Positions 37,131 through 46,587 of a stretch of DNA of 64,000 bases are shown here, piece by piece. This DNA is from Dietzia timorensis (lineage in GTDB: Bacteria; Actinomycetota; Actinomycetes; Mycobacteriales; Mycobacteriaceae), in contig NZ_CP015961.1 in assembly GCF_001659785.1 (NCBI RefSeq), positions 1,178,001-1,242,000 of the forward strand, written 5' to 3'. Numbering within the stretch: position 1 is the first letter of the stretch; each line of letters opens with the position of its first letter. The position numbers and the translations under genes were made by a program. The notes under the pieces were generated by a model. That model had not been told where the DNA came from. It did no database searches and worked only from the letters and a program-made list of their open reading frames with translations.

Positions 37131-37913
37131 ATGCAACTGACCGTCATCGGCAGCTCCGGGTCCCTCTCCGGGCCGCAGTCCACGGCGTCGTGCTACCTGG
37201 TGGAGATCCCCGGGTACCGGCCGATCGTCATGGACCTGGGCCCGGGCAGTTTCGGCCGCCTGCAGCGCTACATCGACCCCGGCAGCGCGACGGTCATGCT
37301 CAGCCATCTGCACGCCGATCACTGCCTGGACATGCCCGCGCTGCTGGTGTGGCGGCGTTTCGGGCCGCACAGCTACGACGAGCGCGCCGACGTGTACGCC
37401 CCCGCCGGTGCGGACAAGAGGATCGGGCGCGCTTCCGCGGAGGACGCCGAGTCGATCGACGATGTCTCGGACACCCTCGCGATGCACGACTGGGACCCCG
37501 CAACCCCCGTGGAGCTGCTTGGCGACGAGGGGGTGCTCGCGGCCACGGTGCGCTCTACCAAGGTCAACCACCCGCCGTTGAGCTACGCGCTGCGCTTCGA
37601 CACCCCATACGGCGCATCTCTGACATATTCGGGGGACACCGCCTTCTGCCAGGACCTCATCGACCTCGCCACGGGTTCGGATGTGCTGCTGTGCGAAGCG
37701 TCGTGGGAGCACCGGGGTGAGCATCCCGAAGGCATCCACATGTCCGGTCTCGAAGCCGGGCGCACCGCCCGCGAGGCCGGGGTGAGCCTCCTCGTGCTCA
37801 CCCACATCCCGCCGTGGACCGATACCGACGCCGTCGAGGCCGAGGCGCGCGGCGAGTTCGACGGCGAGATCCTCGTCGCCAAGCCCGGCCTGAGCTTCGC
37901 GCTCGACTACTAG
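37131..37913 (+). CDS. Metallo-beta-lactamase-fold phosphodiesterase-like protein (Rv1339 family)
   Basis: 260 residues, ATG at 37131. MBL motif SHLHADHCLD (HxHxDH) and distal ligands in SYALRF..SGDTAFC and LTHIPPW. The gene between murI and rph corresponds to Rv1339, which has been reported to act as an atypical class II cAMP phosphodiesterase; the family also includes RNase Z-like folds. It may therefore tune cAMP, which matters for the CRP-type sites seen in this window (inference). 47 bp before rph. Confidence 0.85.
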   Translation: MQLTVIGSSGSLSGPQSTASCYLVEIPGYRPIVMDLGPGSFGRLQRYIDPGSATVMLSHLHADHCLDMPALLVWRRFGPHSYDERADVYAPAGADKRIGRASAEDAESIDDVSDTLAMHDWDPATPVELLGDEGVLAATVRSTKVNHPPLSYALRFDTPYGASLTYSGDTAFCQDLIDLATGSDVLLCEASWEHRGEHPEGIHMSGLEAGRTAREAGVSLLVLTHIPPWTDTDAVEAEARGEFDGEILVAKPGLSFALDY

Positions 37914-37959
37914 CCGCCACCACCAGCGACCGGCGCAGGGCGATCGCTAGGGTGGACGC

Positions 37960-38721
37960 GTGAGCAATTTACGAGCAGACGGTAGAACCGCAAACCAACT
38001 CCGCCCGGTGTCCATCACCCGCGGATTCACCTCCCACCCGGCCGGCAGCGTGCTGGTCGAGTTCGGCCAGACCCGCGTGATGTGCACCGCGAGCGTCGAG
38101 CAGGGCGTTCCGCGCTGGCGCAAGGGCTCGGGACTGGGCTGGCTGACGGCGGAGTACGCGATGCTTCCCGCCGCCACGCATGACCGCTCCCGCCGCGAAT
38201 CGGTCAAGGGGAAGGTGTCCGGCAGGACGCAGGAGATCTCCCGCCTCGTCGGCCGCTCGCTGCGCGCCGCCATCGACCTGTCCGCGCTGGGAGAAAACAC
38301 CATCGCCCTCGACTGCGACGTGCTCCAGGCCGACGGCGGCACCCGCACGGCGGCGATCACCGGCGCCTACGTCGCCCTCGCCGACGCCGTCACGTGGCTC
38401 CAGTCCGCGGGCAGCGTTTCCGGTAACCCGCTCACCGGTCATGTCGCCGCGATCAGCGTCGGCGTCATCGACGGCGAGGTGCGCCTCGACCTTCCCTACG
38501 AGGAGGACTCCCGCGCCGAGGTCGACCTCAACATCGTCGGCTTCGACGGCGGCAAGCTCGTCGAGGTGCAGGGCACCGCCGAGGGCGAGCCCTTCGACCG
38601 CGACGCGATGAGTGCGATGCTCGACCTCGGCCAGAAGGGCATCGAGGAACTCATCGCCGAGCAGAAACGCGCGCTCGACGCCCCGTACCCGGGCGAGCTG
38701 CCGTCCCCGGTGCAGCGATGA
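37960..38721 (+). CDS. rph: RNase PH
   Basis: 253 residues, GTG start; TAGGGT (37948-37953) is 6 nt upstream, so leaderless. It trims tRNA 3' ends with phosphate. Landmarks: [53 protein letters not shown], the [18 protein letters not shown] helix and [19 protein letters not shown]. It overlaps rdgB by 4 nt (ATGA), so both are made from one mRNA. Confidence 0.95.
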   Translation: MSNLRADGRTANQLRPVSITRGFTSHPAGSVLVEFGQTRVMCTASVEQGVPRWRKGSGLGWLTAEYAMLPAATHDRSRRESVKGKVSGRTQEISRLVGRSLRAAIDLSALGENTIALDCDVLQADGGTRTAAITGAYVALADAVTWLQSAGSVSGNPLTGHVAAISVGVIDGEVRLDLPYEEDSRAEVDLNIVGFDGGKLVEVQGTAEGEPFDRDAMSAMLDLGQKGIEELIAEQKRALDAPYPGELPSPVQR

Positions 38722-39380
38722 GCGACGCCGCTCCCGCCCCGGTGAAGGTCCTCGTCGCCAGCCGCAACGCGAAGAAGCTGCGCGAGCTCCAGCGCGTCCT
38801 CGACGCCGCCGGGGTCTCGGGGATCGAACCGGTAGGCCTCGACGCCGTGCCCGAGTATCCCGAGGAGCCCGAAACCGGCGCGACGTTCGCCGAGAACGCG
38901 CTCATCAAGGCGCGTTCCGGCGCGGCGGCCACCGGGCTCGCGTGCCTCGCCGACGACTCGGGCCTCGCCGTCGATGCGCTGAACGGCATGCCCGGCGTGC
39001 TCTCGGCGCGCTGGTCGGGGCGGCACGGCGACGACGAGGCAAACAACGATCTCCTCCTCGCGCAGCTCGGCGACGTTCCGGACGAGCGCAGGGGAGCCGG
39101 GTTCGTTTCCGCCTGCGCGCTGGTCGTTCCTGACGGCGGAGATGGCACTCCCGCAGCCGAAACCGTCACCGAGGGACGCTGGCCGGGTTCGGTGCTCCGC
39201 GAGCGCCACGGCGACGGCGGATTCGGCTACGACCCGATCTTCTTGCCCGAGGGTTCCGAGCGCTCGGCCGGCGAGCTCGCGCCCGAAGAAAAGGACGCCG
39301 CCTCGCACCGTGGCCGCGCCCTCCGCGCCCTCGTTCCGGCGCTGCGCGCGCTGGCCGCCGGAGAGTCGCTGCCGGAATAG
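38718..39380 (+). CDS. rdgB: XTP/dITP diphosphatase (RdgB/HAM1)
   Basis: 220 residues. It removes non-canonical purine NTPs (dITP, XTP). Motifs: [18 protein letters not shown] (triphosphate binding), [33 protein letters not shown] (with the catalytic Asp), and [25 protein letters not shown]. Directly coupled to rph. Slightly longer than the typical 195-205 because of an insertion at [13 protein letters not shown]. Confidence 0.95.
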   Translation: MSDAAPAPVKVLVASRNAKKLRELQRVLDAAGVSGIEPVGLDAVPEYPEEPETGATFAENALIKARSGAAATGLACLADDSGLAVDALNGMPGVLSARWSGRHGDDEANNDLLLAQLGDVPDERRGAGFVSACALVVPDGGDGTPAAETVTEGRWPGSVLRERHGDGGFGYDPIFLPEGSERSAGELAPEEKDAASHRGRALRALVPALRALAAGESLPE

Positions 39381-39437
39381 ATCGGGCGGGGCGCGGGCCG
39401 AGGCGGCACCGAGGAACGGGAAGGAAGGTTTCGAGCG

Positions 39438-40190
39438 ATGGCTATGTTCTTCCGCAAGAACAAGGACCGTTTCGCCGGTGCCGGCAAGCACCCGGCCGGG
39501 CACGCGCCCGCCGAGAAGGAGCACTACCACGCCCCGCCGGCCGAGCAGATCCGCCGGGAACGCATCCGCAGCGACCGAATCAGATTCGCCGGAACGGTGA
39601 TCGTCGCCGCCGCCGTCATGGTCGCAGTGGGACTCGGTACCTCGTGGGCCGTCGCCCCGGCCGCGGGCTGGGCGGTGGCAACCGCGTTCTTCAGCGCCAA
39701 CGTGTGGCTCCGCATCGGCGGGATGGGTCCGGCCGAGACCAAGGCCCACGCCATCGTCGACGATCCCTCGCGCGCGGTTCGCGAGATCCTCGTGCTCTCG
39801 GCGAACGTCATCGCCCTCGCCGCCGTCGTCCTGCTCATCGTCGAGTCCTCGCGTGCCGAGGGATGGCAGAAGTTCGTCTACGCCGCGATCGCGCTCGTCG
39901 CCGTCGCCTCCTCGTGGGTGATGCTGCAAACGATCTACACGCTGCGCTACGCCGCCGCGCACTACGGTTCCGACCCGCCTGAGGGCATCTACTTCAACAC
40001 CGAGGACCCGCCGCGGTACCTCGACTTCGCCTACCTTTCATTCACCATCGGCATGTCGTACGCCGCCTCGGACGAGGCGGTGACGTCGACGGAGATCCGC
40101 AGGATCGTTCTCGGGCACTCGCTGCTGTCGTTCATCTTCGGTACGGGAATCGTCGCCACGACGATCAGTTTGATTGTCGGCCTGTTCTAG
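39438..40190 (+). CDS. DUF1345 membrane protein
   Basis: 250 residues, ATG with GGAAGG about 10 nt before. A polar N-terminal 45 residues rich in His/Arg is followed by about five membrane segments. AIALVAVASSWVMLQTIYTLRYAAAHYG, GIYFNTEDPPRYLDFAYLSFTIGMSYAASDEAVTS and RRIVLGHSLLSFIFGTGIVATTISL are the signature of DUF1345, with no known function. 57 bp after rdgB and 18 bp before the YrhK-like gene, so possibly one operon. Confidence 0.85.
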   Translation: MAMFFRKNKDRFAGAGKHPAGHAPAEKEHYHAPPAEQIRRERIRSDRIRFAGTVIVAAAVMVAVGLGTSWAVAPAAGWAVATAFFSANVWLRIGGMGPAETKAHAIVDDPSRAVREILVLSANVIALAAVVLLIVESSRAEGWQKFVYAAIALVAVASSWVMLQTIYTLRYAAAHYGSDPPEGIYFNTEDPPRYLDFAYLSFTIGMSYAASDEAVTSTEIRRIVLGHSLLSFIFGTGIVATTISLIVGLF

Positions 40191-40208
40191 CTTTGCCACC
40201 ATGAGGGC

Positions 40209-40499
40209 ATGACAACACCATCACAAGATCGCCCGCTGAACATCAAGATCGGCCGCGACGAGCTCGTCGTCCGGCAGCGCTACGAGGTCGCGAGCATCTG
40301 CAACGACATCGTGATCGCCATCTGGTTCATCATCGGCTCGATCCTGTTCTTCTCCGACTCGACCACGTTCACGGCCACCTGGTTGTTCCTCATCGGCAGT
40401 GTGCAGATGATGATCCGACCGGGAATCCGTCTGGCCCGGCGCGTGCACCTGCAGAAAATCGGCACGCAGTCGAGCCACGAGACGGCGATGGATTTCTAG
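40209..40499 (+). CDS. YrhK-domain small membrane protein
   Basis: 96 residues. Two hydrophobic helices (about 28-48 and 54-70) after KIGRDELVVRQRYEVASICNDI; the TWLFLIGSVQMMIRPGIRLARRVHL end is the YrhK-like pattern. Function unknown. Ends before a hairpin terminator. Confidence 0.85.
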   Translation: MTTPSQDRPLNIKIGRDELVVRQRYEVASICNDIVIAIWFIIGSILFFSDSTTFTATWLFLIGSVQMMIRPGIRLARRVHLQKIGTQSSHETAMDF

Positions 40500-40526
40500 C
40501 GCCTCCGACGTCATAAACGACGAAAA

Positions 40527-40558
40527 GCCGGGCACGCCGCGAGAGGCGGCGGCCCGGC
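40527..40558. terminator. Terminator between convergent genes
   Basis: GCCGGGC (40527-40533) pairs with GCCCGGC (40552-40558), then after one bulged A, CGCCGC (40535-40540) pairs with GCGGCG (40546-40551) over the loop GAGAG. On the minus strand it is followed by CTTTTCG, so it mainly ends the DUF3817 transcript. Confidence 0.8.
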
Positions 40559-40591
40559 AATTGCCTGGGGCGTGGGGCGCGTTGTCGGGCG

Positions 40592-40999
40592 CTATTTCAT
40601 TCCGATGGAGCGCTTGGCATCGGCGATCTCGGCCTTGGCCTCACGCGCGCGGATGTGCTCGAAGTAGAACGACAGGAACGGGATCGTGCCCGCGAGGCAG
40701 GTGATGATGATCTTGCCCCAGCCCCAGCGGATCTTGATGCCGAGATCCAGTGTGCACAGCAGGTAGACGAAATAGACCCAGCCGTGCGCCGGCGGGATGA
40801 AGTCGGTCCAGCCGGGCATGTCGACCTTGAGGATGTACTTGAGCACCATCTCGGCGACGAGGATGAGCAGCCACACACCTGTGATCCACGCGAGGACGCG
40901 GTAGCGAGTCAGCGCGTTGGTGAGCTTGCGCAGACGGTGCGCCGGATCTTTGACCAGCACATTTTCTTCGCTGGGCGTGGGGCTTTCGGGCGTGGTCAA
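40592..40999 (-). CDS. DUF3817 membrane protein
   Basis: 135 residues, three membrane helices. RLRKLTNALTRYRVLAWITGVWLLILVAEM, then the conserved amphipathic segment PGWTDFIPPAHGWVYFVYLL, LDLGIKIRWGWGKIIITCLAGTIPFLSFYFEH. Common in actinobacteria, positional equivalent of Rv1342c; function unknown. Start overlaps the stop of the LprD-like gene (ATGA). Confidence 0.88.
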   Translation of the reverse strand: MTTPESPTPSEENVLVKDPAHRLRKLTNALTRYRVLAWITGVWLLILVAEMVLKYILKVDMPGWTDFIPPAHGWVYFVYLLCTLDLGIKIRWGWGKIIITCLAGTIPFLSFYFEHIRAREAKAEIADAKRSIGMK

Positions 41000-41544
41000 C
41001 TGGGTTCCTTTCGGGCGATGACGCCGGGCTCGGAATCGAGCGAGGACAGGTAATGGTTGTACTCCACGAGGCCCGGGTCGACCTCGTCCTCGATGTCCTC
41101 GGCGCGCGGGTTCGGGCGCTGGGGGAGGAAGCTCGACGGGATCTCGGTCTGCACCCCGTCCGCGCGGCGGCCGGATTCGGCCGAAGTGCGGTACTTGTCG
41201 TGAATCGACCGGCCCATTCGTTCCTCATTCTCTCGCTCGTCCTCCAGCCGCACGAAACGGCGGTAGATGAAGACGAGGAACGCGGCGAAGAACGGCCATT
41301 CGAGGGCGTAGCCAAGATTCATGAACGTGCCCTGGGAGGAGCTCCAGCGGCTGAGCTGCCAGTAGCCCATTGCGAGGCAGACGATGGAGCCGAGAACAAC
41401 GAGCGCGATGAGGGCCTTGCGATTGTGCTTCGGCGCCTTCTTGGGTTTCGGCGGTTTCTCCAACAAAAGCGGATGCACCCCGCCACCGGCTACCGAATGC
41501 GGTGCCGCGGAGTGAGGTTCCTGGTGAGAGCGAACATCCGACAC
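40996..41544 (-). CDS. Single-membrane-segment protein related to LprD (Rv1343c)
   Basis: 182 residues from a GTG at 41544; the frame is open back to 41607, close to the tRNA gene. The core is a membrane helix pair with GSIVCLAMGYWQLSRWSSSQGTF and NLGYALEWPFFAAFLVFIYRRFVRLED, which matches my memory of the M. tuberculosis LprD protein next to Rv1342c. It lacks a clear lipobox at the N-terminus, which is instead a 40-residue polar lead with KPPKPKKAPKHNRK. The C-terminal 85 residues are acidic and polar. The start remains uncertain. Confidence 0.7.
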   Translation of the reverse strand: MSDVRSHQEPHSAAPHSVAGGGVHPLLLEKPPKPKKAPKHNRKALIALVVLGSIVCLAMGYWQLSRWSSSQGTFMNLGYALEWPFFAAFLVFIYRRFVRLEDERENEERMGRSIHDKYRTSAESGRRADGVQTEIPSSFLPQRPNPRAEDIEDEVDPGLVEYNHYLSSLDSEPGVIARKEPS

Positions 41545-41634
41545 ACGTTTAACGTTACCGCCTACAGGCAAGTATGCTAATTCCGGTCGGACACCCAAGG
41601 GATGCATCCGGCCCCGGCCGTGTGTGGCGGCCGC

Positions 41635-41716
<82 letters not shown>

Positions 41717-41753
41717 CAATTCTCGGTGCGTTCTCACGTCTATGGGGGAGCAC

Positions 41754-42296
41754 ATGCGATTCTTTACGATCGGGCATTCGACCCGGACCATCGACGAGTT
41801 CCTCGCGTTGCTGCGGGAGGCGGGTGTCGATGTGGTCGTCGATGTGCGGCGCCTGCCCGGGTCGAATCGCTATCCGCAGTTCAATGCAGATGCGCTGTCG
41901 TCTTCCCTGCACGCTGCCGGCGCCGATTACTCCAGGATCGAGGAACTGACCGGGCGGCGTGGGCGCGATAGAAGCATGCCCTCCGACGTCAACGGATTCT
42001 GGCGGAACCGCAGCTTCCACAACTACGCAGATTGGGCTATGACGTCGGAGTTCCGCACCGGCCTGGACCGGCTGCGCGCGCTCGGCGAGGACGCGGTACC
42101 TGCAGTGATGTGCTCAGAGGCGGTGTGGTGGCGGTGCCATAGGCGGCTGATCGCCGACAATCTCCTCGCAGCCGGGGACGACGTGCGCCATATCATGAGG
42201 CCTGGAGTGATCGAGCACGCCGAGCTCACGCGTGGGGCCGTCGTGGATCCCGAGACGCGTCAGGTGACGTACCCCGCCACAGACGGAGGGCCCTAG
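41754..42296 (+). CDS. DUF488 family protein
   Basis: 180 residues from the ATG at 41754 (MRFFTIGHSTRTIDEF), which has GGGGGAG a few nt upstream; an ATG at 41742 is an alternative. Family signature: TIGHS at the start, DVVVDVRRLPGSNRYPQFN, YADWAMTSEF, and the CSEAVWWRCHRRLIADNL segment with two cysteines. No biochemical role established. Converges with the regulator gene mnoR, overlapping its stop by 3-4 nt. Confidence 0.88.
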   Translation: MRFFTIGHSTRTIDEFLALLREAGVDVVVDVRRLPGSNRYPQFNADALSSSLHAAGADYSRIEELTGRRGRDRSMPSDVNGFWRNRSFHNYADWAMTSEFRTGLDRLRALGEDAVPAVMCSEAVWWRCHRRLIADNLLAAGDDVRHIMRPGVIEHAELTRGAVVDPETRQVTYPATDGGP

Positions 42297-42940
42297 ACCA
42301 GGCCCAGCTTGCCTGCCGCATATACGGCCTCGGCCCGTCGCGTGCTTCCCAGCTTGCGCATGATGTTGCCGACGTGGAATTTTGCCGTCGCGGCCGAGAT
42401 GAACAGTTCCTCGCCGATCTGCTTGTTGGAGCGGCCGAGCGCCAACAGGTGGAGCACCTCTTTTTCGCGACCGGTGAGCTCGTGCCCCCGTGTCTCTTCT
42501 GTTCCGTGCAATCCGCGGACGATGGCCGTCGAACTGCGAGGGTCGAAGAAGCTGCCCCCATTTTTGAGATCCCTGATCGCGCTGACAACCGACGAGGTGT
42601 CGACGTCCTTGACGACGTATCCCTTCGCTCCGCGGCTGATCGCATCGAGGATGAGTTGATCGTCGAGGAAGGTCGTGAGAATGAGCACCGCGACCTGTGG
42701 CTGGGATGCCACGATCTGTGAGCACAGCGCCAGTCCTTCGGCATCGGAACCCGCAGAGAGTTTGAGGTCGAGGACCGCCACGTCCGGGCTCAGCGCTTGT
42801 ACGAGGCGCATCGCGGATTGAGGGTCCGAGGCTTCGCCGACGACCTCGATATCGCGTTCCCGCTCGAGGAGCGCACGAAGACCCTGTCGCACGATCGCGT
42901 GATCGTCGACCAGGACGACGGTGATGAGATCGGTGCTCAT
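42293..42940 (-). CDS. mnoR: NarL/FixJ-type response regulator, MnoR-like
   Basis: 215 residues. Receiver domain (about 6-120): VDDHAIVRQGLRALLER, phospho-acceptor Asp in DVAVLDLKLSAG, and YVVKDVDTS. LuxR-type HTH (about 150-212): LTGREKEVLHLLALGRSNKQIGEELFISAATAKFHVGNIM. Its ATG overlaps the kinase stop, so the pair is coupled. In M. smegmatis the MnoS/MnoR pair switches on mno (NDMA-dependent methanol dehydrogenase) and a 1,3-propanediol dehydrogenase gene; both target types are present here, hence the name. Confidence 0.85.
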   Translation of the reverse strand: MSTDLITVVLVDDHAIVRQGLRALLERERDIEVVGEASDPQSAMRLVQALSPDVAVLDLKLSAGSDAEGLALCSQIVASQPQVAVLILTTFLDDQLILDAISRGAKGYVVKDVDTSSVVSAIRDLKNGGSFFDPRSSTAIVRGLHGTEETRGHELTGREKEVLHLLALGRSNKQIGEELFISAATAKFHVGNIMRKLGSTRRAEAVYAAGKLGLV

Positions 42941-44283
42941 GAGGATTCCCTTTCGGTGCTCGAGCGAGGGACGGCGACGCGCACCTGCAGGCCGCCGAGA
43001 TTGGACCGGCGTAGCGAGAACGTTGCCCCGATCTGTTCGGCGCGGTGCGCCATATTCGCCAGGCCCCGATGCCCGACGGTGCCGTTGGAGCTTTGCTCGA
43101 TACGGAGAATCTGCCGCAGGGCTCGCGGGTCACCCACACCGTCGTCAGCAACGGAAAGGATGAGGCCATTGTCGGAAGAGCTCACCCGAACCTCTACCTT
43201 CGTGGCTTCGGCGTGAGTGGCGACATTGAACAGCGCCTCGCCGGCGATGCGGGCGAGTTCGTGCTCGAGCTCGCTCGCCGCGCCCTCGTAGGTCCCCTGG
43301 ACCCGGACTGCGATATCGAGCTGGGAGCGGTAGCCGGCCGCTACTTCCTCGAGCACCTCGGCCAGGGTGGCCGGGTCCTCGCCGCGCTCGGTGTGGTGCA
43401 ACGCGTATATCGCGGTGCGGAGCTGGTGGAGCGCGTCCTGGGTCAGCCCCTTTGCCTGGTCCAGGCGGGAGGTGACGTGCCCCGCGTCGCAGTCGAGCTC
43501 GGCTGAGTCGAGGCGGGCGAGGTCCACCGCGAGCCCGGCGCTGAGCACGATTTGGCTGACCGAATCGTGGAGCTCGCGCGCGATGCGATGGCGCTCGGAG
43601 TCGATGAGCGCCCGTTGATCGGCGGCGACGAGCTGCTTTCGAGTGAGCTGGAGCTGGGTCGCGCTACTCGCGAGGTCGCTAGCGTAGGTCGCTACCTCGT
43701 CGTAGAGAATTCCTGCGCGGCGCTGGAGATCGACGCCCGATTGATAGAGCTCCGCGGTGCGCAGTGCGACCGCCGCCTGATTGGCGAGGATGCGCAGCAA
43801 CGACAAATCGTCGGGTTCGGGATTGCCGTCGAGCCCGTGAGATACGACGAGGCTGCCGATCTGCTCTCCCTCGATCCGCAGGGCGATGCGTACCCAGTGG
43901 CCTTCCATCGTCCGGTGCTCGGCGCCCGCGCGAAGAGAGGAGAGCTCGGAACCCACGTGCTCGGGAAGTACGTCCTCCCCGCGTGGCCTGCCCGCTTCGT
44001 CGACGACGACGAATCTCGGCTGGGCCCACGGCAGTCGGCCGTCGCGGAGACCGAGCATGCTCCACGAGGCGACGAGCTGCTCGCCGGCGGCGCGGGCGAT
44101 TTCCTCCATGATCTCGCGCGGGCCGTGGCTGGTTCGGACGAGTGCCCGCGAAATGGAATCGAGCGCCCGCACCGTGCGCTGCATGCGTTCGTCCGAGCGT
44201 ACGAATTCGCGGTAGTAGGACCGCTTGCCGGAGCGCACACCGGTGAGGCGGGCAAGATCGTTTGCGACCTGGGACCGGGCCAT
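42937..44283 (-). CDS. mnoS: Cytoplasmic sensor histidine kinase, MnoS-like
   Basis: 448 residues from the ATG at 44283, six bases past the stop of the upstream dehydrogenase. No membrane helix: an N-terminal region, a GAF domain (about 55-205), a coiled segment, the HisKA_3 helix with the phospho-acceptor His in RHRIARELHDSVSQIVLSAGLA, and an HATPase domain with VADDGVGDP and GHRGLANMAHRAEQIG. It therefore senses a soluble signal inside the cell, plausibly an alcohol, aldehyde or redox cofactor state. Last-but-one of the unit Fe-ADH, mnoS, mnoR. Confidence 0.85.
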   Translation of the reverse strand: MARSQVANDLARLTGVRSGKRSYYREFVRSDERMQRTVRALDSISRALVRTSHGPREIMEEIARAAGEQLVASWSMLGLRDGRLPWAQPRFVVVDEAGRPRGEDVLPEHVGSELSSLRAGAEHRTMEGHWVRIALRIEGEQIGSLVVSHGLDGNPEPDDLSLLRILANQAAVALRTAELYQSGVDLQRRAGILYDEVATYASDLASSATQLQLTRKQLVAADQRALIDSERHRIARELHDSVSQIVLSAGLAVDLARLDSAELDCDAGHVTSRLDQAKGLTQDALHQLRTAIYALHHTERGEDPATLAEVLEEVAAGYRSQLDIAVRVQGTYEGAASELEHELARIAGEALFNVATHAEATKVEVRVSSSDNGLILSVADDGVGDPRALRQILRIEQSSNGTVGHRGLANMAHRAEQIGATFSLRRSNLGGLQVRVAVPRSSTERESS

Positions 44284-44288
44284 CGCCG

Positions 44289-45488
44289 CTACATCGCTGC
44301 GACGAACAGACGGCGTACGTCGTTTTCGTCGGCCAGTCGGGGATTTGTGGTCAGGCACGCATCATGGAGCGTCGACTTGGTGAGTAGCGGAATGTCGGCC
44401 TCCGTGACTCCGAGCGCGGCGAGGCCCTTCGGCACACCGACCCGGTCCGCGAGAGCCCGAATGTAGGCGGCCAGCGCACGGGCCATCTGTTCGACGGGTG
44501 CGCGCGACTCCGATAGGCCGAACACCTCTGCCAGGGGTCGGTAGCGTTCCGGCGAACCGAGCGCATTGAAACTGACCACGTGGGAGAGCAGGACCGCGTT
44601 GACTACTCCATGTGGGGCGTCGATGAGACCACCGACCTGATGGCTCATCGCGTGTGTGGCACCGAGAATCGCGTTGGAGAACGCCATGCCTGCCTCGAGG
44701 CTCGCCTGTGCCATCGCGCGACGGGACGTGAGGTCCTCTGGCGTTTCGAGCGTGCGCACGAGGTGGCTGTCGACGAGGCGAACGGAATTGAGCGCGTGCA
44801 GGTCCGAGAGCGGATTGTGAGCCAGGGAGACGAACGCCTCGATCCCGTGGGATAACGCGTCGAGGCCCGTTGCGGCGGCGAGGCCGCCGGGCATCGTCGT
44901 AAGCAGGCGGGGGTCGGTGATGGAAATATCGGGGACCAAGGCGCGACCGAGAATCGTTACCTTGATGTGGCGTTCGGTGTCCGAGACGACGCAGAACTGC
45001 GATACGTCCGCCCCGGTGCCCGCGGTCGTCGGTGCCATGATCATCGGCGGAATCGGATGGGAGATCTGGTCGACGCCCTCGAAGTCGAGGATCTTTCCTC
45101 CATTGCCGGCGAGAATCGCCACGCCTTTGGCCGCGTCGATCACCGAACCGCCGCCGATACCGATGATGACATCGGCGCCGGAATCGACGTACTCCTCGTA
45201 ACCCCGCTGGATTTCGTGGTCCTTCGGGTTCGGGGTGACGTCGGTCCACAACTGCGGCCGTAATCCCTCGCGGCGCAGATAATCGAGAGTTTCCTCGGTC
45301 CAACCGGCGGCGGACACCCCGGAATCGCTGACGACGAAGGGCCTTCGTGCGCCCAGTCGTGCCGCCGCAAGTCCTATCTCCGCCAGCGAATCGGTGCCGA
45401 AAACAACCTCCGGCGCGTGGAACTTGACGGGGTGTGCAGCGTCCTCGCTCCAGATGCCCTCGGCTTCTTCGGGCGTGCCTTCGTTCAT
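44289..45488 (-). CDS. Iron-containing alcohol dehydrogenase (1,3-propanediol dehydrogenase-like)
   Basis: 399 residues, ATG with GGAAGGTGAG upstream. Group III fold: NAD(P)-binding IGIGGGSVIDAAKG, TTAGTGADVSQFCVVSD, metal ligands in GLDALSHGIEAFVS (Asp, His) and GATHAMSHQVGGLIDAPHGVVNAV (His, His). The second iron alcohol dehydrogenase of the locus; in M. smegmatis the neighbour of MnoSR is annotated as 1,3-propanediol dehydrogenase and is MnoSR-dependent. The 121-bp gap upstream holds a CRP-like box. Confidence 0.87.
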   Translation of the reverse strand: MNEGTPEEAEGIWSEDAAHPVKFHAPEVVFGTDSLAEIGLAAARLGARRPFVVSDSGVSAAGWTEETLDYLRREGLRPQLWTDVTPNPKDHEIQRGYEEYVDSGADVIIGIGGGSVIDAAKGVAILAGNGGKILDFEGVDQISHPIPPMIMAPTTAGTGADVSQFCVVSDTERHIKVTILGRALVPDISITDPRLLTTMPGGLAAATGLDALSHGIEAFVSLAHNPLSDLHALNSVRLVDSHLVRTLETPEDLTSRRAMAQASLEAGMAFSNAILGATHAMSHQVGGLIDAPHGVVNAVLLSHVVSFNALGSPERYRPLAEVFGLSESRAPVEQMARALAAYIRALADRVGVPKGLAALGVTEADIPLLTKSTLHDACLTTNPRLADENDVRRLFVAAM

Positions 45489-45569
45489 CTCTCACCTTCC
45501 GAGACGGAAAATAGACCGTCACACCCCATCGTTACGACTCCGGAGCCACCCCGACGCCGATACCCGTAG

Positions 45570-45585
45570 TGTAACCCGCATCACA
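45570..45585. promoter_or_regulatory. CRP/GlxR-like box upstream of the Fe-ADH gene
   Basis: TGTAACCCGCATCACA; on the minus strand it reads TGTGATGCGGGTTACA, 9 of 10 positions of the TGTGA-N6-TCACA consensus. It lies 82-97 nt before the ATG. A closely similar box lies upstream of mno (50725-50740). Confidence 0.5.
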
Positions 45586-45609
45586 GTTGTGGGTACTAAC
45601 GATCGGTCG

Positions 45610-46587
45610 TCAACTTCGGTGGCGAATTACGCCGGTTTCCTCGACTCGTTCGAGAACAAGCCATCCGCCGCGAAAATCCTCCACCCGCCCGCGCCATCGC
45701 GGGTCTTGGACGGCCCACTGCTCGAGGTCGTCTCGACACACTGTGCGAACGTGCCCGTATGACGCCGTGGCGACGTCCTCGTAGGGGACGGCCACGATGA
45801 TCGTCCTGCGCGCGACGCGACGCGCTTCGTCCAGGGCTTTGCGGCCTTCGACGTCATCAAGATGTTCTAGCAAGTGGACGAGGACCAGTGTGTCGTAGCT
45901 GGCATCCGGGCACGCGAGAGTTCGGGCGTCGAGCGTCGTCGTCGAAAGGCAGATGCCCAGGCGCGGCGCCAGCGCGCCGAGGAGACTCATCGATGAGGTC
46001 GAGACGTCCGAGGCGGTGACGCGCCTTCGGTGCCGACTCGCCAAATGTAGAGCCAAGAATCCGAAGCAGCTCCCGATCTCGAGCACGGACCCCGTTGGCG
46101 GGACGATCCGGTCGACATGGTGATAGATCTCTGCAAACGCGCCGAGACCTTTGGTCACCTCCATGCCGCCACGTCCGTCGATGATGGCGGCGAGCGTCAT
46201 TCTCGTGTTGCGGTAGAACAGCTCCCACGCGTCGAGCGGATCCTGACGCGCAGACAGGATGAGCCCGGTGAAGACGCGCTCGAAGAGGTCGTTGCCGCTG
46301 AGCCAGCCTGGGGCGAAGAGTTCGGCCTCGATGCGCCCGGTCAGCGTGTCGTCGATGCTCGAGTCACCGACGCGGTGTGCGATGTGCACTGTGTCGTCGC
46401 GCCACACGTCGAAGCTCGGGGTTCGGGCGATGAGCCGGGTGCCTGCGTCTGGGCGGTGCACATCGCGGTGTCCCACGACGACGAGGTCGTCGATGTAGAG
46501 TCCGCGCACGCGGGGAGCGAAGGGGTTGATGGGATGTGGGTACAAGGCGCTCGCTGTGGCGGTCGCGCCCGGGTCGGAGGGGCTCAC
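45610..46587 (-). CDS. mftM: Mycofactocin oligosaccharide methyltransferase (MftM-like)
   Basis: 325 residues. N-terminal part: PINPFAPRVRGLYIDDLVVVG, WRDDTVHIAHRV. The SAM-binding core: VPPTGSVLEIGSCFGFLALHLA, ASDVSTSSMSLL, DASYDTLVLVHLLEHLDDVEG, and the end RFRGGWLVLE-like strand. The gene's place beside mnoSR and mno, and its overall pattern, match MSMEG_6237 (MftM), which 2-O-methylates the sugar chain of mycofactocin in M. smegmatis. So the organism should make glycosylated mycofactocin; no mftA-F genes are in this window. ATG overlaps the VWA gene stop (ATGA). Confidence 0.75.
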   Translation of the reverse strand: MSPSDPGATATASALYPHPINPFAPRVRGLYIDDLVVVGHRDVHRPDAGTRLIARTPSFDVWRDDTVHIAHRVGDSSIDDTLTGRIEAELFAPGWLSGNDLFERVFTGLILSARQDPLDAWELFYRNTRMTLAAIIDGRGGMEVTKGLGAFAEIYHHVDRIVPPTGSVLEIGSCFGFLALHLASRHRRRVTASDVSTSSMSLLGALAPRLGICLSTTTLDARTLACPDASYDTLVLVHLLEHLDDVEGRKALDEARRVARRTIIVAVPYEDVATASYGHVRTVCRDDLEQWAVQDPRWRGRVEDFRGGWLVLERVEETGVIRHRS